Of a stretch of 37,628 bases of DNA, positions 33,114-37,628 are shown one piece after another. This stretch comes from Candidatus Doudnabacteria bacterium (GTDB lineage Bacteria > Patescibacteriota > Doudnabacteria > UBA920 > O2-02-FULL-48-8). Both the position numbers and the translations under genes were made by a program. The notes under the pieces were generated by a model. It was not told where the DNA came from. It worked only from the letters and a program-made list of their open reading frames with translations, and did not search any database. The DNA lies in contig JACQHB010000004.1 of the NCBI GenBank assembly GCA_016199215.1, positions 1 through 37,628 of the forward strand, written 5' to 3'. Within the stretch, counting starts at the first letter, position 1. Each line of letters begins with the position of its first letter.

Positions 33114-33931
33114 TGCACCTTTTTCTTTGGTTGGTTTTAATTTTTTCCGCCGCGGGCATTGCCGCATTTTTCCTGTCCAAAATCCCTGAAGTGGCCGGGC
33201 GGCCTGTCAAAGTGACTATCTCCGGACACGAGAGTATGTTTTCCTATTTGGCTTTAAAGCTTAGGTTGATTGGCGCCAAGGCTTGGCATTTTATTCTGGA
33301 AGCCAAAGACTTAACTCCTCCGGTAAAAACGTCCATAACCAGCCAAATGGAGAAGGTTAGACAAGTCTTTAGAGTAAGAATAAGGCGTTCTGAACAAGAT
33401 CAGGAATGGATGCCGGAAGTCGCGGAAGTGGCGGAAAGCAATGAGAATATTTTTCTTTTGGCGATAAAAAAGAATCCAACGGACAAGTCGGCATATGAAG
33501 GATTGGGCCGATTGTATCTTCAGGAAAAAAATTTTACGGAAGCGGGGGAAATTTTCCGATATCTGGCAAAGATTGATCCGGATAAGGATACCAATCACTC
33601 GAATCTCGGTCTTATCCTGTATTCCTTGCAAAAATATCCCGAGGCTGTTGTTGAATATGAGAAGGCTCTTTCTATCAATGGCAAAATACCTGCCCGTTGG
33701 ATTAATCTTAGCCTTTGCTTTATCGCGTCAGGCGATTACGGAAAAGCGATAAGGGCAATCAACAATGCCATAAGCTTGGACGAGCGGAACATTAACTATT
33801 TAAACTTGCTTTCGGAGATTTATTTGAAGGCAGGGAACAAAATGCGAGCCGAAGAGGTCTTGGAGCAGATTTTGCAGCTTGAGCCGACAAACCGGATTAC
33901 AAGAGAAAAGCTAATGAGATTGAAAATATAG
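33113..33931 (+). CDS. TPR-repeat membrane-anchored protein
   Basis: N-terminal TM plus TPR motifs (AYEGLGRLYLQEKNFTEAGEIFRYLAKIDPD). Confidence 0.85.
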   Translation: MHLFLWLVLIFSAAGIAAFFLSKIPEVAGRPVKVTISGHESMFSYLALKLRLIGAKAWHFILEAKDLTPPVKTSITSQMEKVRQVFRVRIRRSEQDQEWMPEVAEVAESNENIFLLAIKKNPTDKSAYEGLGRLYLQEKNFTEAGEIFRYLAKIDPDKDTNHSNLGLILYSLQKYPEAVVEYEKALSINGKIPARWINLSLCFIASGDYGKAIRAINNAISLDERNINYLNLLSEIYLKAGNKMRAEEVLEQILQLEPTNRITREKLMRLKI

Positions 33932-34038
33932 CTCGGCTTCTGAGCAAAAATTACCGGTCGTCAAAATCTGCTGATTTTTGCGACCTGCTTGCTCGCGCCG
34001 TTGCGCTGCGCAGGCTAGTTTTTATCAGAAGCCTCGCT
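33931..34038 (+). repeat. Three-way-junction repeat, copy 2
   Basis: GCTCGGCTTCTGAGCAAAAATTACCGGTCG ... CGACCTGCTTGCTCG ... GCGCAGGCTAGTTTTTATCAGAAGCCTCGCT. Confidence 0.8.
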
Positions 34039-34079
34039 TGTTGAAAAAGAGGGAAAATTTTGCTAAAATAAGATACCTT

Positions 34080-34154
34080 GCCAGCATAGCTCAGTGGTAG
34101 AGCAACGCTTTTGTAAAGCGAAGGTCGGGGGTTCAAATCCCTCTGCTGGCTCCA
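34080..34154 (+). tRNA. tRNA-Thr(TGT), CCA encoded, U73
   Basis: GCCAGCATAGCTCAGTGGTAGAGCAACGCTTTTGTAAAGCGAAGGTCGGGGGTTCAAATCCCTCTGCTGGCTCCA. Confidence 0.96.
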
Positions 34155-34161
34155 GAAATTA

Positions 34162-34286
34162 GCTCGTACGTTTACAAAAAACTACCGGCTGTCAAAAATT
34201 GCCATTGGAAAGACAATTTTTTGCAGCCTGCTTTCTCGGACGGATGAACCGTCCTGCGAAGGCTAGTTTTTTGTAAAGTACTCGCT
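34162..34286 (+). repeat. Three-way-junction repeat, copy 3
   Basis: GCTCGTACGTTTACAAAAAACTACCGGCTG ... CAGCCTGCTTTCTCGGACGGatgaaCCGTCCTGCGAAGGCTAGTTTTTTGTAAAGTACTCGCT. Confidence 0.8.
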
Positions 34287-34305
34287 TTAAAAAATTATGT
34301 AACGT

Positions 34306-34392
34306 GGGCAGATGGCAGAGCGGTCAAATGCACCTGACTGTAAATCAGGCGCCCTCGCGGCTACGCAGGTTCGAATCCTGCTCTGCCCACCA
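34306..34392 (+). tRNA. tRNA-Tyr(GTA), CCA encoded
   Basis: GGGCAGATGGCAGAGCGGTC ... CTGACTGTAAATCAG ... GTTCGAATCCTGCTCTGCCCACCA with long variable arm. Confidence 0.96.
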
Positions 34393-34442
34393 TAAAGAAT
34401 CCCGGAAAGGGGTTTTTTATTTGCAGGATTCGAACGGGTTGA
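34373..34442 (+). repeat. 70-bp direct repeat, copy 1 (tRNA-Tyr 3' end plus terminator)
   Basis: GAATCCTGCTCTGCCCACCATAAAGAATCCCGGAAAGGGGTTTTTTATTTGCAGGATTCGAACGGGTTGA. Confidence 0.95.
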
Positions 34443-34538
34443 AGTGAGGCAAGTCGGTGGGCGACGCAGCCGAACGATCGATTTTGATTAAGTATCAAAA
34501 TCGCAACCCAGTATAGTGTCGCATCAGCGACACTTGAA

Positions 34539-34608
34539 GAATCCTGCTCTGCCCACCATAAAGAATCCCGGAAAGGGGTTTTTTATTTGCAGGATTCGAA
34601 CGGGTTGA
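34539..34608 (+). repeat. 70-bp direct repeat, copy 2
   Basis: Identical to 34373-34442, offset 166 bp. Confidence 0.95.
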
Positions 34609-34712
34609 CAGACAGGCTCCGATAGAGGTTGTTTTCTTTTTCCCCGATTTATGCTATAATATAAATACTCAATAAATCCTTTGAGAAACATAAATTAATA
34701 TAATAATTATAT

Positions 34713-35123
34713 ATGGCAACTAAGATTTTGGTAGTGGAGGACGAGGAAATCCTTTTGACCGCGCTTACCGAAGAATTAAAGCAATCCGGATTTGAAGTGG
34801 TCGGAGCCAAAGACGGAGTTGAAGGTGTGGAGAAAGCCGCTTCAGAAAAGCCTGAGTTAATCCTGCTTGATTTGGTTATGCCAAGGCTTGACGGGATCGG
34901 AGCGTTGAAAGAGATTAAGGCCAAGCCTGAAACCAAGGACATTCCCGTGGTGATTCTTACAAACCTTTCCGACTATGACAAGATTTCGGACGCGTTGTCT
35001 TTGGGAGCCATGGATTATTTGGTTAAGGCCAATTACCGTTTGGAGGACTTGGTAAACAAAATCAAGACTGTGATTGAAAGAAAGCAATCGGGATCCCAAG
35101 CTCCTCAGCCGCCGGTGGTATAA
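34713..35123 (+). CDS. Response regulator receiver protein
   Basis: ILVVEDEEILLTALTEELK ... LILLDLVMPRLDGIGAL ... VVILTNLSD ... YLVKANY. Confidence 0.95.
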   Translation: MATKILVVEDEEILLTALTEELKQSGFEVVGAKDGVEGVEKAASEKPELILLDLVMPRLDGIGALKEIKAKPETKDIPVVILTNLSDYDKISDALSLGAMDYLVKANYRLEDLVNKIKTVIERKQSGSQAPQPPVV

Positions 35124-35132
35124 GTTTCATAA

Positions 35133-35402
35133 ATGCCAGACGAAAACAGCTACAAGAATTTAATCAACGATATTATCGCCAAGCAGACCATTGTGCTTGG
35201 GCCCGATATTGTGATTTTGAAAGCAAGAAATGTTCCCGGGCTTACGGTAGGAGATGACGGAAAAGTGCTTTCACTCCACGGCGATCCTCAACAGGTTTTG
35301 CAGAAACTGGTTGATGAATACATCGCGTTGTCAGGGCAGATCGTGAAAAATATTTTAAATCCAGTGCTTGAAAAATATCCCGATATTAAAATTTCAATTT
35401 AG
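35133..35402 (+). CDS. Hypothetical 89-aa protein
   Basis: ORF co-directional within the two-component cluster, tightly spaced. Confidence 0.75.
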   Translation: MPDENSYKNLINDIIAKQTIVLGPDIVILKARNVPGLTVGDDGKVLSLHGDPQQVLQKLVDEYIALSGQIVKNILNPVLEKYPDIKISI

Positions 35403-35411
35403 GAGGCTTAT

Positions 35412-35711
35412 ATGTCCGGCACAGAAACCGCAGTTATAATTCAGGGTTTAATCATCGCGATTATAGTCGGAGTGTTTTATAATTTTTGGGCGTCAAGCAA
35501 GGCTTATGGAGGAATTGTCGGCCGAGCAATCCGGTTTTTCGGGATTGGGATGCTGTTTATCACCATCTCGGTGCTTGAAAAGATTCTGATAAACTTCGGA
35601 GTGACAGACCAAACACCAAACTTGGCCTTGGTTCAGGATGTTTTGAACCTGATCGGTTTGCTCCTGCTGGCTCGAGGATTTTCCGTCCTGGCCTCCGCGG
35701 CAAAAAGTTAG
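35412..35711 (+). CDS. Hypothetical 99-aa membrane protein
   Basis: Three hydrophobic segments; AGGAGG 5 nt upstream of ATG. Confidence 0.8.
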   Translation: MSGTETAVIIQGLIIAIIVGVFYNFWASSKAYGGIVGRAIRFFGIGMLFITISVLEKILINFGVTDQTPNLALVQDVLNLIGLLLLARGFSVLASAAKS

Positions 35712-35732
35712 GCCTTTTAGTTAAAAACAAAA

Positions 35733-37517
35733 ATGTCCTTAGATAACCCAGTCCAAATATTTTTACCTTTGGCAATCTATACCATGATTGTCTTTGTTTT
35801 TATTTGGGTGGAAAACCGGCGCATCAAAGACCGCCTGCGCGTTAAAGAAGGCGAGATGACAAGGCGGATGTATGAGGTTTCAATTCTTAAGGAGCTTGGC
35901 GAACGGATAGGATACTCCTTGAATGTCCAGAAGATCGTTGACGTGATCACAGGCTCGCTGCGGCAGCTGATTTCTTACTCAACGGTGTCTTATCTGCTTT
36001 TGTCGGACGAGGGCAGGGTTATTTTCCATTGCGTGATGGAAGAATCCGTAAACCACCGTTTTATAGAGGAAATCAAAAACCGGCTGGTGACCGCTCTTTC
36101 AGCTTTGATCAACAGGGAAATCAAAACCGAATCAGTTGACGAGAGCATATCGGGAACCATAACAGACGAAAGCAATCGGGGAAGGATTAAATCATTTTTC
36201 AACATACCCATCGTGATCAACAACCAGCCTGTCGGCATCTTAAACGTGGCTTCAACGAAAGAAGGTCTGTATAAAGAGGAGGAAATGACGATTCTTTATA
36301 CGATCATGGCCCAGGCTTCTTCCGCTGTTTCCAAGCTCGAGAACATTCTTACGCAGGAAAAAGGAAAGCTTAATTCCATGGTTGCGTCCATGGCCGACGG
36401 CGTATTTATGGTTGATACTAGAAACCGGCTTTTGGTCATAAACCCCGCGGCCAAGGATATGCTTGGAATCAGCAAGCCGCAACCCTCAATTTTTGATGTC
36501 TTGGACGCGGTTGCTTCCAAACTCGATTTACGGACAAAAATCGAGGAAAGCATAAAAAACGATCGGCTGACGGTTGAGGAACAACTGCCGATGAACAATT
36601 TGGTCTTGCGGGTTTTGATCAGCCCGGTTAAAGACAATGAGAATAAGGCTTTGGGCGCCGTGGTCTTATTCCATGACATTACGAAAGAGAAAGCTATTGA
36701 GAAAATGCGCGAAGATTTTACTTCCATGATGGTGCATGAGTTAAGGAGCCCCTTAACCGGCATCCGTTCAATCGCGAATCTTTTGCGGGAAGAAAAAATA
36801 AAGAATGAGCAGGCGAAATATCAGGAATTTGTGGATTTGATCGTGACCAATTCCGCGTCCATGCTTGATCTGGTCAATGACCTGCTGGATGTCGCCAAGC
36901 TTGAGGCCGGCAAGTTTCAGGTTATGAAAAAATCCACGGATCTTACGAACGTGATCAAGCTTCGGGTAACATCTTTCCAGTCGCTTGCGGCCGAAAGCAA
37001 CCTGGAGATAGAAAGCAATATCCAGCCGGACTTGCCCGTAATGAATTTGGATGAAAATAAGATCGGGCAAGTGATCAATAATTTGCTTTCAAACGCGATT
37101 AAGTTTACTCCAAAAGGGAAAATCGTGGTTTCTGGTTTTATTGCAAAAAACGGGCAGGATCTTGCGGGGAAAGTCGCGGAATTCGGATTAATCTGGCCAG
37201 GATTGAAGCCGGATGTTCGATTAGATGAAGACGCCGCTATTGTCGCGGTCACGGATACAGGAATCGGCATCCCCGAAAGCCAGATCGGAAAGCTATTCAA
37301 TAAATTCACCCAGCTTGAGCAAACAGCCGCGTCAGAAAAAAAAGGAACCGGCTTGGGGCTTGTAATTAGCAAGGGTATTGTTGAAGCGCATGGCGGAAAA
37401 ATCACCGTCGTTTCAGAAGAAGGCAAGGGGACAACCTTTTACTTCTCGCTGCCTTTAGAAAATCCGAATATCGAATATCGAAATCCGAAACAAATTCAAA
37501 AGACTGAAATCCAATGA
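35733..37517 (+). CDS. Membrane-anchored GAF/PAS sensor histidine kinase
   Basis: 594 aa; MMVHELRSPLTGIRSIANLL (H box), NLLSNAIKFTPKGKI (N box), VTDTGIGIPESQ, GTGLGLVISKGIVEAHGG. Confidence 0.95.
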   Translation: MSLDNPVQIFLPLAIYTMIVFVFIWVENRRIKDRLRVKEGEMTRRMYEVSILKELGERIGYSLNVQKIVDVITGSLRQLISYSTVSYLLLSDEGRVIFHCVMEESVNHRFIEEIKNRLVTALSALINREIKTESVDESISGTITDESNRGRIKSFFNIPIVINNQPVGILNVASTKEGLYKEEEMTILYTIMAQASSAVSKLENILTQEKGKLNSMVASMADGVFMVDTRNRLLVINPAAKDMLGISKPQPSIFDVLDAVASKLDLRTKIEESIKNDRLTVEEQLPMNNLVLRVLISPVKDNENKALGAVVLFHDITKEKAIEKMREDFTSMMVHELRSPLTGIRSIANLLREEKIKNEQAKYQEFVDLIVTNSASMLDLVNDLLDVAKLEAGKFQVMKKSTDLTNVIKLRVTSFQSLAAESNLEIESNIQPDLPVMNLDENKIGQVINNLLSNAIKFTPKGKIVVSGFIAKNGQDLAGKVAEFGLIWPGLKPDVRLDEDAAIVAVTDTGIGIPESQIGKLFNKFTQLEQTAASEKKGTGLGLVISKGIVEAHGGKITVVSEEGKGTTFYFSLPLENPNIEYRNPKQIQKTEIQ

Positions 37518-37535
37518 TATTCGAATTTATAATCC

Positions 37536-37628
37536 ATGGCTAAAGAAAAAGATAAACCAAAAAAAGACAAAATCGGATCAATTCAATCGGATTTTGTGAC
37601 TCTGACTTCGCACCAGCTGCGCACGCCG
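37536..37628 (+). CDS. Second histidine kinase, 5' end only (truncated by the window)
   Basis: MAKEKDKPKKDKIGSIQSDFVTLTSHQLRTP; H-box-like SHQLRTP. Confidence 0.7.
   Translation, partial: MAKEKDKPKKDKIGSIQSDFVTLTSHQLRTP

Noticed and set aside
1-37628. CRISPR array or canonical defence island
   Set aside because: No regularly spaced short repeats, Cas-like proteins or known defence genes seen.

Overview
The window looks like a chromosomal segment of a Patescibacteria/CPR (Parcubacteria-like) genome; this is inferred from gene content and repeat style. It is mostly housekeeping: gatC-gatA-[pilin-like]-gatB, miaA, thrS, a PolIII alpha (dnaE-type) gene, rodA, rplY, prmC, prfA, rpmE, rpsB-tsf, clpC, recX, htpX, lemA, comF, an ECF sigma/DUF5667-like pair, a two-component cluster, and five full tRNAs (Arg-GCG, Ser-TGA, Ser-GCT, Thr-TGT, Tyr-GTA). 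The interesting material is between and inside those genes. (1) Five tiny non-coding elements (67-142 bp) have terminal inverted repeats and exact 4-bp direct repeats; three touch a start codon and one touches a stop codon. (2) A three-copy structured repeat folds as a three-way junction, with compensatory changes between copies. (3) A GIY-YIG gene lies between a duplicated 5' half of tRNA-Ser(GCT) and the intact gene, and a PD-(D/E)XK homing-endonuclease-like gene lies beside the other tRNA-Ser. (4) A compact threonyl T-box precedes thrS, and its UGGA bulge matches the U73 of the tRNA-Thr in this same window. (5) Palindromic or low-complexity repeats have been captured in frame in thrS, miaA, prmC, prfA, comF and a histidine kinase. 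(6) Four single-gene GC-rich cassettes each have a perfect AAGGAGG and an intrinsic terminator. Everything was read by eye; no database search or folding program was run.
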